Assembly (NCBI GenBank): GCA_002189035.1
Contig: NEEC01000015.1
Location: 1,798,001 to 1,862,000 of the forward strand
Reading direction: 5' to 3'
Origin: Utricularia gibba
Lineage: Eukaryota; Streptophyta; Magnoliopsida; Lamiales; Lentibulariaceae
Length of the DNA: 64,000 nucleotides
This document shows positions 48,801-63,875 of the stretch, one piece after another. The translations under genes were made by a program, and so were the position numbers. The stretch's first letter is position 1, and each line of letters begins with the position of its first letter. The notes below the pieces were generated by a model that was not told the DNA's origin, made no database searches, and worked only from the letters and a program-made list of their open reading frames with translations.

Positions 48801-51565
48801 CTCCATGACTGCAATATAATCAGCATTTCTAATTAAACTCAATCGTCTTGCTATTATTATAGTTGACCTCCCGAGCATCAGGAGATCTAAAGCTGCCTGA
48901 ACACATCTTTCAGCTTCAAAATCAAGTCCACCAGTAACTTCATCTAGGAGAAGGATAGAAGGATTTGCTAAAACTGCTCTGGCAATTGAAAGTTTGATTT
49001 TTTGTTCTTCGGTCAATTCTAAACCAGCTCTGCCAACCTGTACGAAGCAGGCAGTTTATGCTACAGTTTGAACCACTGAAAAACAGACAAAGCAAGCAAG
49101 CAGAAAATTAATCACAAAAACCTGAGTATCATATCCTCTATCCAATGAACTGATAAAGGTATGTGCATGAGCTATTTTTGAGGCTTCTTCAATTTGATCG
49201 ATAGAAGCCTTTCGTCCATAAGCAATGTTGTCTTTGATACTCAAACTAAGCAAGGCAGGTTCCTGAGTAACCAACCCAATTTGGCTTCTCAGCCACTCAA
49301 CCTTCAGATTCTTAATGTTTTCACCATCCAAAAGTACTTCTCCTGCACGAAGAATTTTGGATGAGAATTGTTATGCTCTGCAACCCTAGATAATGGAACA
49401 TGTGAGCTTAACCGAACATTGATACCTAGGGTGGGATCATAAAACCGTTCCATGAGAGGTATAATGCTGCTTTTACCAGAACCATTTTTTCCAACGAGTG
49501 CCACAGCCTTTTTAGCAGGTACTGTGAGGTAAAACCCACTCAAGATAGGAATTTCAGGGCGAGATAAATAGCTAAAATATACATTACGAAACTCTATATT
49601 TCCCTGTAGAGAAGGCAGGGTAACCCCATCTTCATTAGAACTGGATGATGAGCGATTTATCATCTCAAAAAGTCTGTAGGCAGCAATTCTTCCTTGCTCA
49701 AAAGAGTAAAAGTTGGTAGCTGCTTGATTCAACCCACTGTCAAAACATAAGTTTCATCAGGTTGGAATCTCAATAAAAGTTGAAAATTTATTCAGACATT
49801 TCTTACAGGCCGCTCAAAATTACAGCAAACAAGGCAGCAACAATTTCTCCTCCATTAGCTCTTCCATGATGTACGAGCCTTGTTCCCACCCAAAGTTGCA
49901 AAGCACAAGAACAGATTGCCAGTCCATAAGTGAAACCAAGTCCAAGCCCTTGAACAAGACTTATCAATATACCATATCGAAGAGTAGCTTGAAGTGAAGT
50001 AGCATATGAATATTTTGCCAAGGTTTCATTGGTAAAGCTGTACAATGTTCGGACATAAGAAACTGCCTGCAAGATGCAAAAAGAACAGTCACCGATAGTC
50101 AAAATCATCAAACTGCCGCAATATCTAAAAATAATAAAAAGTAAACCTGCTCTGCTATACTAGCAGCTTCAGCATAAGCATCTTGGATGTTTTCTGCAAG
50201 TCTATGCAAAAAGATGTTGGAGATCCCTCCTGCAGCAACGATGAAAGGACCCGTTGCTAATGTTATTAGAGCAATCTCCCAACAGTTGATAAGTCCAATT
50301 GCAAGGCCACTGAAGAAAGTAGCCATGTTATGAATATAATTTCCCACCTGTCAGATGTAACATAAACTCAAAAGATAAGTGGCAAATTCCTGGTAAAAAT
50401 AGGCTTAAAGGCACTTGAAAAGGGAGATGGGATGATGGAGTACCTTCTCACTAAGAGCAGACTGAATCAGGAGAACATCGCTTAACACTTGACTCACAAT
50501 GTCTCCATTGTTCCCATAAGTATCAAAAAAACTCATATCTTGGTTAAGCAAAACTTGGACATATCTTGATCTTATCACGGCAGTCTGCCTTTCCCCAGTC
50601 ACAATCCAACAGGAAACCTCTATAGGAGGGACAAAGGGAAAAAAAATCAGATGATGATCCATAAAATAAGACGGGATTAAAAAGGAAACGGATTATATGT
50701 CTCGAAAAATTAAATGCCAGGAATTACCAATCCAAGCTGCAACAAAAACTCCTGCAGCAATATACACAATTATTGAAGTGAGCTGCAGAATCCAAAAATA
50801 GGTCAGCATTTACAATTATTCTTGACTTTTAGAAGTTAACACAGATTTAAACTTCATAAAAAACAACGCAGACACTAAACATTGCAAGAATGGCGACCTG
50901 AAAGATGCGCATATTGAACTTCAACATTGAAACAAGGGGCCAAATATACTAAACCAGTATAAAATCTAGCGTATCTGGAAATCAAATTTATTGAGGTTTT
51001 TCAGACTCTCAATTACTGCCTAAAGGTTCAACCATTAACCGCTGAGAATCCTGAAATAATTCCTTTAGATGCCTAAAGGTGTATTATCATGCTACAATAA
51101 CAGGCTACAAAGGGAGCAAACATAAAAACATTAATAGCAGAAAGCATGGCTTAACTCAGCCCACTGAAAACGCTGTACCTCGGTGAACCTTTGGAAGACG
51201 TCTTCACGGCTAAAATCTGCAGAGCTGTTGAAGTGCAGCAAATCTATGATTTTCGCAAAATAATGCAAGTACACAATGAGCGAAGTTCCATGGGCAGCAG
51301 CGGCTAGCGACCCAACTACCATGAGTACCCAATCCAACCAGTCAGCGCAGGCAAAGAGCCTGGAAAACGGTACAGCTGCCGGAGGAGGCTCCATTTCCTC
51401 AGCATCAGCATCGATCTCGTCTTCAACTTCAAGGGGCTCAGCATCCCCTGTCCCAGAATCCAAGTAAGGCGAGGGTGACTCCGGTGGCTCTGAAACTTCC
51501 GAAACCGGCGTTAACGGCTGTATATGCGGTGGAGACCAACCAAACAAACCCCTAGATATCATCAT
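45854..51565 (-). CDS. ABCB20: ABC transporter B family, ABCB20/ABCB6 type, one frame break as read
   Basis: Full-size P-glycoprotein-type exporter of the plasma membrane; Arabidopsis ABCB6/20 are linked to auxin transport. Start at 51565 (MMISRGLFGWSPPHIQPLTPVSEVSEPPESPSPYL), then an acidic N-terminal region, six TM helices, NBD1 (Walker A GKNGSGKSS near 49480; ILLLDEVTGG), a linker with SRIHSPAPEEM and RRQDSFEM-like text, six more helices, and NBD2 (GVSGSGKST near 46505; LTPGQKQRIAIAR; ILLLDEASSS; IAHRAAMM). Ends HFGKGMRPRRLV at 45854. NBD1 has a weak signature (LTEEQ) and Arg for the H-loop His (IIIARRLS), a known feature of this subgroup. In the linker the run of five G at 48155-48159 (plus strand) is one base short of what joins ...PESPVSP to LTSDPKNERSHSQT. 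As read, the protein stops after NBD1. Confidence 0.93.
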
Positions 51566-52590
51566 CTTCCACTATTTCCTCAAGTATCCAGACCCAGAAA
51601 CGAAAACCAATTCAACGAAGGTGTAGTCTCCTAGAGGCTAGAACCGACCCATCATACCTCCCACTTCCTTCACATGAACTGAAAAGGGAAACCGGATCGG
51701 ATCCAAAAAAGGTAGCCCAAATTAAGAAACCGCCGCTAACTGGCGAATACTGCCGCTTCAGGCGACAAAAGCGAAGCCGTTTGGAAAGGTGGACGCTTCC
51801 TTCTAGAATAAGAAGACTGAAGACTAGCCCTCCTTACCCTCCCCCACACTTAACAAAGCGCCAAGACAACGGTCGCCACAGCCAGAAGCTTGAAACAACT
51901 TTGAAAATTAAAGTTCAAGTGCAAAAGGCAGAACAATTACAAAAGTAAAAGCAACAAAGAAGGGATCCGTGAAGCGATTGCACACACAGCTCAGAGCCAC
52001 AGCTGTTCCCGCTGTCCCCCTTCCCCTTCCTTTCTCAATCCTGATACTAAACGCACAATACGGCCAGCCTGAAATCCCAATTTTCAGAAACCGTCCAACA
52101 ACCCCGACAGCGAATATGAAATGAGCTCAATTTTGCACAGCCATGGCAGTGTGTGTACTGTACGTCATGAGCGGTCCGCATTTATAATTAACGAAAGTTT
52201 TTAGGCCATTAATGAAATAATGGTGAAGATGAAACAGGTGCAAATTTGTCATTTCATGTTGGCAGTACCTAATTTCGTTGATTTGTTCGATGATTTTGTC
52301 TGACCCAATCAACTCTGCCCTTGGGCCCAAAAAGGTACTTTCACACCGCGATGAATCTCGCTGTCATGCACCCCAACACTAAAATATTTTTTAATTTTTT
52401 TTTAAGTGTGTAAATAGTAGAATTCATATATTTTTAAAAAATTACATACAAAATATAATAAATGGAAATATAAAAATTCTTCATAAAACGATCAATCTTA
52501 TTGGTAGGCTACCTTCCTAAAGACCAGCACTACGTTTTCTTTATTATGAGAATCTGGAAACATGGCCATTGTTTTGATCATCTCAGCTTC
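51566..52590. other. ABCB20 5' flank and actin 3' flank
   Basis: 51566-52100 should hold the ABC transporter leader and promoter (minus strand, C/T-rich on that strand), and 52380-52590 the actin 3' UTR. No open gene; the minus-strand frame at 52127-52330 has no motif. Confidence 0.5.
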
Positions 52591-53886
<1,296 letters not shown>

Positions 53887-53896
53887 CTAAATTCTT

Positions 53897-53990
53897 CTGC
53901 ATCCAACAAAAAAAAAAAAAACCATACAACCGGGTTGCAGGGGAACTCTGTTTTGGATTCAGATTCAAAAAAGATTACCCACCTACCTAC
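53897..53990 (-). other. Predicted 5'-leader intron of the actin gene
   Basis: On the minus strand, CTCAAG|GTAGGT at 53990 forms a strong donor. A T-rich tract (14 T) followed by GGATGCAG|AAG at 53897 forms a strong acceptor, 22 bases before the ATG. A leader intron close to the start codon is typical of plant actin genes and often raises expression. Predicted from splice motifs only. Confidence 0.7.
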
Positions 53991-54620
53991 CTTGAGCGGA
54001 AGACTGGAACCTTTGGCGTGTATACGGATGAAATGAAGCACTGGAGATGCGTATAAAAGCGACGGGGAAGAGAAACGGGAGGAGCGTACGCCGGCCGATC
54101 TTTATGCTTCTTCTCTCGTTACCACACCTATTCTTGGATTTGGTTCATCTCTTTTCTTTCTATTTTGCATGCTTCGTCCCTGCCATCTCGATTCCTTTCT
54201 ATTCTTTTACCCATTAAGAGTATTTTTCAAGTCTTTTTTTTTTAATTTTGCATTTTTACCTGCTTTAACCGTATGCTCAACGCACGGTAACAATCAGACC
54301 TAGCGATGGGATAAAAAAGGGCGATAAACGTGCGTTTGGGCAGAGACAAAGTGGCTTGGGTTTATGTTGTTTAGATTAGCACCCAATAGTTCTCCAACTC
54401 CTGAATCGAGATGCAAGAACCAACAATGTGTGTGGGGATGGGGTCCACGTGTAAGGACAACAAGAGGATCCATTTGTCAGGTCCATTTTTTAATTCTTTT
54501 TCCTGGAAAATGGGCCAACGCAGAACTGTCCGTCAGCGGGTTGGTTCCAAGAAGGTAAAATAAATGGGTTGATTCTCCGTCTCGAGGGATCAACAACAAG
54601 AGGGAGCTCGCGGTGGTTCG
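53991..54620. other. Actin promoter and SUCLA 3' flank
   Basis: About 630 bases without a gene. 53991-54150 is probably actin leader/promoter (minus strand); 54560-54620 is the 3' flank of the succinyl-CoA ligase gene. Plus-strand frame 54364-54558 has no motif and is not supported. Confidence 0.5.
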
Positions 54621-56739
<2,119 letters not shown>

Positions 56740-57365
56740 CGGATTCCGTTCACCGCCCGCGAATTCTAGGGATCGACTCTCTACCAGAAGACTGGAACTC
56801 CGGCTGCGGCGGCGTTCTTCTGCTGAGGGGCCGAGGGCAGTGCTGCGATTATGTTCAAAAGGAAACGGAAAAATTGCACACGAGAAATATGGACTTTGAA
56901 TCATAAAAGCAAAGGATAATTACGTCATTTCTTACCCTCGTCAATGCGTCGCAATAGGTTAACCAGTGTGCAAATTGCAGATTTTCAAATCATTTTCATT
57001 TTCAGAATAAATAGGTATACCCAGGAAGCAGCCCAAATCACTGATGATAATGGGCTTTAGAACCCCAAGGTATTTATTCATGGGCTTGGATAACGGAAGA
57101 ATAGGCCCAATTAGCGAAGTATAATATCAGGCCCCCAAACGCCGGAATCCCATTTTTCTTAGACGTGTTCTCTTCACCATCTTCGATATCACCGAGTTCT
57201 CATCTCACCGCACCAGCTTCAAACCGGTGGTGAGGGTCAGCTACTCTTTCATTTTCTTTTTCTGAAAGATTATATGGAATCGGATTCAGTGTACGTAAGT
57301 TCTGAAATGGGAGGTTGGCATGAATCAATGAGTGCTATGTGCTTTTTTTTTTCAACAGAAGGTGG
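56740..57365. promoter_or_regulatory. Bidirectional promoter of SUCLA and SSP411-like genes with four site II elements
   Basis: About 630 bases between divergent start codons. AGCCCA at 57030-57035, TGGGCT at 57051-57056 and 57081-57086, and GGCCCA at 57104-57109 are all TGGGCY-type. Site II elements are typical of nuclear genes for mitochondrial proteins, which fits both neighbours. A strong intron acceptor (T-rich then CAACAG) just before 57360 suggests the plus-strand gene also has a leader intron. Confidence 0.55.
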
Positions 57366-60300
57366 ATGAAAAATTTCACATCTTTTTGGGAAGTACAATT
57401 TAATATGCTAAGAAGGCCTCTCCTTGTTTCTTCTTCACGCCACTTCATTTCTCAGCGAGTTTCGTATCATAAGTCTGCGAGAATTTTGAGGTTAAGAGAT
57501 TCTCTGGGGTTGCGGTGTTCGATCCTGCTTAGACGCTCATTAGAGACCTCGAGGATCTTGGCGATGGCCGATGAGAGAAAGACGTCATCTTCTGCGGAAA
57601 AGTATACCAATCGACTTGCGGCGGAGCACAGCCCTTACCTTCTTCAGCACGCCCACAATCCTGTGTGATTTCTCGCTTCATTGAGTAGTCTTGCAGTGGC
57701 AAGCTTATTCGTTCGCTATGAATTTTTGTTGTTTTTACAGGTTGACTGGTACCCTTGGGGGGAGGAGGCTTTCTCTGAAGCTCGTAAAAGGGATGTTCCA
57801 ATCTTTTTATCAAGTACGGCATTTTTTCAATCTACTAAGTAGGAGAGCCGATCCCATGTTCCGTTTAGTTTCCACTTTTTCCGGAATTTTCTAATACGTC
57901 TCATGCGTCTTTTTAATATGTTTCACGGTGCTGAGATGATCTTGATTTTGAAGTTGGCTACAGCACGTGTCATTGGTATGGTTCTTGATGGGTCTTTTTC
58001 TTATTCTTTTTTTGCTTTCTTATGAAATGGCATTAGTAACGGGAAGCTATTAAGGTGTCATGTGATGGAAGTGGAATCATTCGAGAATGCTGATGTAGCA
58101 AAATTACTCAATGATTGGTTTGTCAGTGTTAAGGTGATCTTCTCAAATTATTTCTTTCCACTTTTCATGTTGGAAAAATGGTTGTTAAATGTGCAAGTTA
58201 ACAGGTGGACAGGGAAGAAAGGCCAGATGTTGATAAGGTCTAAACCCTTTCTTTCTTGGTGTCTTAGTTCAACTGCGTGTTTATTTTTCCAAAGAATCAA
58301 AGATAATGGTACTCCCTGTTGCTTCTACAAGGTGTACATGACTTATGTGCAAGCCCTGTATGGTGGGGGCGGGTGGCCTCTAAGCGTTTTCCTGTCACCT
58401 GACCTGAAGCCTTTAATGGGTGGGACTTACTTCCCACCAGATGACAGATATGGCCGTCCAGGCTTTAAAACTATACTTAGGTGAGGACAACATCTGAGCT
58501 CAGATCAACGGTTGGTTTCTCAGTTGGTTGACTTCTAGTATGTACTGTTCCTCCTCATATCAGGAAGGTGAAAGAAGCTTGGGAGAGTAAGAAAGATGCA
58601 TTGATTGAAAGTGGATCATTTGTAATGGAACAGCTTTCACAAGCATTGTCTGCTGTTGCAAAATCAGAAAAGCTTCCAGCAGAAATTCCCGAAGCAGCAT
58701 TGCAGAAATGTGCTGAACAGGTGAATTACATTTGCTGCTTTAATGATTCGCTTATCTCTGGTATTTATTGTTTATACACTCTAATCAAATTCCAGAAACT
58801 GTTACCGATAGATGACTTTTTGTATTGTTGCTCTGCCACTTCCAACCCTCAAGAAAAAAAAAAAAAAAGCTAACTGTATTGGGCGCTACCCTAGGACTTG
58901 ACCTTTTGTTGTATATTCTCATAGCTGGCAAGTAGTTATGATTCAAAGTACGGAGGATTTGGTTCTGCTCCCAAATTCCCAAGGCCAGTTGAAATTCAGC
59001 TGATGTTGTATCATGCAATGAAGTTGAGGAATAAGGGGATGCCAAATGAAGCAAATGAAGACATAAATAAGGTTGCATGGACCTTGCAAGGCATGGAAAG
59101 AGGTGGTATTCACGATCACATTGGAGGAGGTTTTCACAGATATAGTGTTGATGAATGCTGGCACGGTAAGTTTGTAAACAGAACACTTATGGTGGTGTAA
59201 CAATGAAAACTTCACGGATTTCAAGTAAAAAGTTGACACTTGGCTTTCCTTTTTTTCCCCTTCAGTGCCACACTTTGAGAAGATGTTATATGATCAAGGG
59301 CAACTTGCTAATGTTTACCTTGACATGTTTTCCATCACAAGCGATGTGGTGTATTCAAATGCTGCTCGTGATATTCTTGATTATTTGATGAGAGAAATGA
59401 TTGGCCCAAATGGTGAGATATTTTCTGCTGAGGATGCTGACAGTGCAGAATTTGAAGGTGCCCAACAGAAAAAAGAGGGCGCCTTCTACATTTGGACAAG
59501 CAAGGAGGTATATCATTGATCACCCCGAATGGTTTAATGAAATACTGACCTTTTCTAGCATTACTTTTGCTGTCTACATTATGTTAATGTGATTTGATAG
59601 GCTGACGACATACTTGGAGTGCATGCCCCTCAGTTTAAAGAGCATTATTATGTTAAGCCATCTGGAAACTGTGACCTCTCGAGCATGAGTGACCCCCACA
59701 ACGAATTCAAGGGGAAAAATGTGCTTATAACAAGAAATAGCACTGAAGCACTAGCAAAAAAAATTGATATGTCATTGCAGGAGTACCTCAATGTCTTAGG
59801 AAATTCTCGAAGAAAGCTCTTTGATGTGCGGTTGAAGCGCCCACGCCCACATTTGGATGATAAGGTAGCATACCAGTCTTCTGAATGCTCTTTTCTGCCA
59901 ACGGTAGTGACAAAGAATGCAGCACACATTTCTTTGTTATGCGTGTCCCTAGGTCATTGTATCCTGGAATGGACTTGCAATATCTTCCTTTGCAAGAGCC
60001 TCGAAGCTTTTGATGGGTGAGCCAGAAGGGACAGAATTTCACTTCCCTGTTGTCGGTACTGATGTATGATTTCGTCCACTATCAGTGTTCAATCTATTCA
60101 GTATTCAAGCATTCCGGTTTCTTGCTTTTTGATCTCATGCTCCAACTTATAATGCACTGATCTAGTGGCATGCTTCTAACAGCCGAAAAAATACATGGAA
60201 GTTGCAGAGAAGGCTGCAGCTTTCATTCAGAAGCATCTTTATAACCAAGAGACACAAAGATTGCAGCACAGTTTTAGGAATGGTCCCTCTAAAGCACCAG

Positions 60301-61186
60301 GCTTTTTAGATGATTATGCTTTTCTGATATCTGGGCTTCTTGACCTGTATGAATTTGGAAGCTCCATATTTTGGCTAGCATGGGCGGTGGAATTGCAGCG
60401 TGTGCAGGTATATGAGCTAACCTACCGTTGATCCATGCCATATTTCCTCATTTGCGTTAGCTGCATATTTTCAGGATGCGCTTTTCCTTGACACGGAAGG
60501 GGGAGGATATTTTAATACGCCTGGTAATGATCCTTCAGTTCTCCTCCAAGTAAAAGAAGACTATGACGGTGCAGAACCGTCTGGGAATTCAGTCTCAGTG
60601 ATCAATCTCGTGAGATTGTCTTCATTAATTTCTTCATCATCGGATCACTACCGGAAAAATGCCGAGCATCTACTGGTACGTTCTTCGTCTTTTACCCACG
60701 CGCACATCAGGAGACACTCTCGATTACATAGATTCCCTCCTGACAGGCCCTCTTCGAGACGCGGCTGAGAGATGTAGCAATGGCCGTACCACTAATGTGC
60801 TGTGCTGCTGATATGCTCGCCGTTCCTTCACGCAAGCAAGTGGTGGTTGTGGGAAGCAGGCTCTCCCCACACTTCAGCACGATGTTAACTGCTGCTCATT
60901 CATCATACGATCAGAACAGAACGGTACTCTCAGACAACCACCTGCGCTAGCTCGTTCATCCGGATTCTGTCAATCCTTGTCCTTTCTCTGTCTTCAGGTG
61001 ATTCACATCGACCCCAGTGATGTGGAAGAAATGGGATTCTGGGAGGAAAACAATGAGAAGATAGCTGCCATGGCGAAGAAAAGCTATTCTCCGGAGAGAG
61101 TAGTTGCTCTTGTTTGCCAGAACTTCACTTGCAGACCTCCTGTATATGATCCTCACGCTCTCAAGTCACTTCTATCCTCCTCATAA
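57366..61186 (+). CDS. SSP411/SPATA20-like thioredoxin-fold protein (DUF255)
   Basis: Conserved protein with an N-terminal thioredoxin-like domain and a C-terminal six-hairpin-glycosidase-like domain; its biochemical role is not well established. About 14 exons, ending SLLSSS at 61186. Key blocks: [50 protein letters not shown] (CxxC); [147 protein letters not shown]. The first approximately 50 residues are Arg/Ser-rich, as for organelle import. Start could be Met 57366 or Met 57405. All exon joins are in frame. Confidence 0.9.
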
Positions 61187-61322
61187 GGCTGAACAATGTA
61201 AATTGGATTAATTTTTCTGTGTGGGAATTATTTTCTTTTTTATTAATGAAAAATAAGTTGGCTAAACGCTATTTTGATCCGTCGCCGCCTCTCTCCGGTC
61301 GAACGGCATCCCGAGTCGTTAA

Positions 61323-61384
61323 TGGGCTGGGCCCACGATATTTTGTTCCTGAGCCACTGAGGATCCTGCCGGTGGCCGAGCCCA
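61323..61384. promoter_or_regulatory. Site II (TGGGCY) cluster upstream of lumen protein gene
   Basis: TGGGCT at 61323-61328 overlaps TGGGCC at 61328-61333, and AGCCCA is at 61379-61384, 80-140 bases upstream of the start codon. Only 277 bases separate the preceding stop from this start, so this short interval must contain both the SSP411 terminator and this promoter. Confidence 0.5.
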
Positions 61385-61463
61385 TTTACTCCTTGTTTTA
61401 AGGATAAATTGGCTATCTGTACATGATCCACCGGCATGCTTCTTTGTTCCAGAGTTTTCATCG

Positions 61464-62942
61464 ATGGCGCTTCTCAGGGTCTGTCTTACTTCCGCACTTC
61501 CTCCCCCTCCAGGTCCGGGTAAAATGCTTCGTATTGAACGAAGTTGTTCGCTTTTGTCTCCACCAGTTATCGCGCGGGTAAATTCTACTCCGCCGTTTGA
61601 CAGAGTTTTCTCCTTTTCCATCTTACAACATGGTGGGATATGCCTTTTTGTTTCACTTTACAGAGTGAACAAGGTGGAAGCACCTTATCTGGGCTATGTG
61701 AATCCGTCACCAAAGCAAGTGTTCTTGCTCTTTTATCTGCTTCACTCGTGTTCGTCTCCTCTCCTGCTTTTGCATTTAAGGTATTTGATTACGGTTTCTC
61801 TTCCATTCCCGAATTCCTATTAAGAATACCACTCGTGTTACTATTGGTGTTGATTAGTTTTGCTGAATGGCTGTAATCCCAAAAGGGAGGAGGTCCCTAT
61901 GGAATGGAAGTTACGCGCGGGCAGGATCTTTCTGGCAAAGATTTTAGTGGGAAATCTTTAATCAAGCAAGATTTCAAGACGGTGGGCATTTTCTTTTGTA
62001 TGATCATCCCGTGGTTTTTATGATACGCTGTTTTCATATTGTTTTCTTCCCTGTAAGATAATGGTATCGAAACTTTTTACATTTTCTCTACATGCAGTCA
62101 ATACTGAGGCAAGCCAATTTCAAAAATGCAAAATTATTAGGGGCGAGCTTCTTCGATGCAGATTTAACAGGTAGTCTCAGGACTGCATATCTAGAACGTG
62201 CTTGTTTTTATCTGGAGGTGGTGTTCATTTGATTCTTGTTGTATAACCAGGAGCAGACCTTTCTGATGCTGATCTAAGAGGTGCTGACTTTCTTTGGCAA
62301 ATGTTACTAAGGTGTGTTCTCATTTGTCTGCTGCAGCTCTCGTGTACCTTGCCTGCGCTTCTGCACAGTTGCCGTGTCTCACATTGATCTCAAAGCCACA
62401 CTGCAACTGAATCGAACATTTTATTGTCATGTGCCAATTGGTTTTCTGAAATGTTGTTAGTAGGCGAACCTGAGCAATGCTAATTTGGAGGGAGCACTTG
62501 CGACGGGGAATACATCATTCAGGGGCTCAAATATCACCGGTGCAGGTATGTGAAATAGACTATTAATGGCGTGCAACCAATTTGCAACAAGCTAGTGTCT
62601 CGGTCTCTAATGCAAGAAAATTTGCTCAGATTTCACAGATGTTCCATTGAGGGATGACCAACGTGAGTACCTCTGTAAGGTTGCAGACGGGTAAGAAACG
62701 CCAAATATTGAGATTCAAACTTGAAACTAAAACTTGGAACACTATGTCCAACGAGGAACAAATGCATGCATGCTTTCTTCTAGCTGCTGATTTGCTCTGG
62801 TGTTGGTTTTTTTTTTTTTTTTCTAATGCAGCTTATTGTAAAACCATTGAAATTGATTCCTCTCATGTGTTGTGTTCTGGTGATTTGCAGAGTGAACCCT
62901 GTGACAGGAAATGAAACCAGGGAAACGCTGCTCTGCAAGTGA
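61464..62942 (+). CDS. Thylakoid lumenal 17.4 kDa pentapeptide-repeat protein (TL17-like), one frame break as read
   Basis: Chloroplast lumen protein of unknown activity with a pentapeptide-repeat beta helix. Exons: 61464-61577, 61664-61780, 61886-61981, 62098-62170, 62251-62311, from 62464, and two short final exons ending TGA 62940-62942. N terminus: plastid transit-like MALLRVCLTSALPPPPG..., then a hydrophobic lumen-targeting segment VLALLSASLVFVSSPAFA before FK. Core repeats: GKDFSGKSL, ANFKNAKLLGASFFDADLTGADLSDADLRGAD, ANLSNANLEGA, FRGSNITGADF. C terminus VNPVTGNETRETLLCK with paired cysteines. In exon 5, GCTGACTTTCTTTGG (62284 onward) is one T short of the frame needed for ADFSLANVT before TKANLSNA; no alternative splice site restores it. 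Confidence 0.87.
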
Positions 62943-63290
62943 GTCACTGCACATACAGGCCTTCTCTTGTGTTGTTTGCTGATATCAATTTACAAGCTGT
63001 TGTTCGAAACATCGAGTGATGTTTTGTGAAATCAAATTGCCACAGTCGTTGAAATACATAGAACATCACTTCTCTCATTCGGATTTCATTACAATGTTCA
63101 AACCACACCTTACATCGCATGATCACATACATGCTTGTGCTCATCCAATGAGAGGAACCCGGCGTGTTTTAGGCGCACCATACATGGCACTCGCCTTGCT
63201 TTGTAGTGTCTCCTTTTCGTGGACCAGGAACTGAATAGTTTCTCGATAATGAGATTCAAGGATCAAATTCATAGCCAAGTTAATGATTCA

Positions 63291-63875
63291 TCACTTTGGC
63301 ACTACGGTCATCTTGCGGCGAGTTTCCATCCTGGGAAGTAGCAGCGGGATGTTTGTCAACATCCATGTGCGTCCCCCTATTTCTAACTGACACTGCATTT
63401 CAACAGAATCCTCCGCATTGGTTGCTTCCCCTGAAAGAGCTTCATTTATCAGTTGCTCTTGCGTTGTGTTCATTGCATCAATTTGCCCAGAACTCTCAGA
63501 AGTTGAGCCCGCGGCCTGAGGTTCATCAACATTAGACTCCATGGTAATTTGATGGTTGTTTTCCAGGAGTTCATCTTCAGGTGCTTGGACTGTGACATCA
63601 GCAACAGCATTCGTTTCCTTTTCAATATGCTGTCTATGTTCATCTATAACATTCTTGAGCCTTTCAAACTCCAGTACCATGTTGCCGTAGCGCTTTTGCA
63701 AATTGCCCTCGAGCTCCTTTTGTTTCTGAACCTCTTCCCATAGGTTGCTGATCCTATGCCGCGCAGCTAATTGCTCTTGCCTCTGCAGAGCTTGGAAGCA
63801 CTCAAGCTCTGTTCCAGCAATGTCCATTTGTTTAAAGGTGCCCTCAATCTGTGCCCATAGTTTTCCAGCTCGTAC
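63291..63875 (-). CDS. Unidentified coiled-coil protein, last exon
   Basis: The final exon of a gene that continues beyond the window. Acceptor TTCTAG|GTACGA at 63876, phase 0, stop TGA at 63291-63293. Encodes VRAGKLWAQIEGTFKQMDIAG, then a charged heptad-like helix rich in Leu/Glu/Gln/Arg (RISNLWEEVQKQKELEGNLQKRYG) that looks like a coiled coil. An acidic, low-complexity middle and a short basic end (RMETRRKMTVVPK) follow. I do not recognise the family. A nuclear or cytoskeletal scaffold is possible but not shown. Sequence upstream (63876-64000) appears to be intron. Confidence 0.65.
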   Translation of the reverse strand, partial: VRAGKLWAQIEGTFKQMDIAGTELECFQALQRQEQLAARHRISNLWEEVQKQKELEGNLQKRYGNMVLEFERLKNVIDEHRQHIEKETNAVADVTVQAPEDELLENNHQITMESNVDEPQAAGSTSESSGQIDAMNTTQEQLINEALSGEATNAEDSVEMQCQLEIGGRTWMLTNIPLLLPRMETRRKMTVVPK

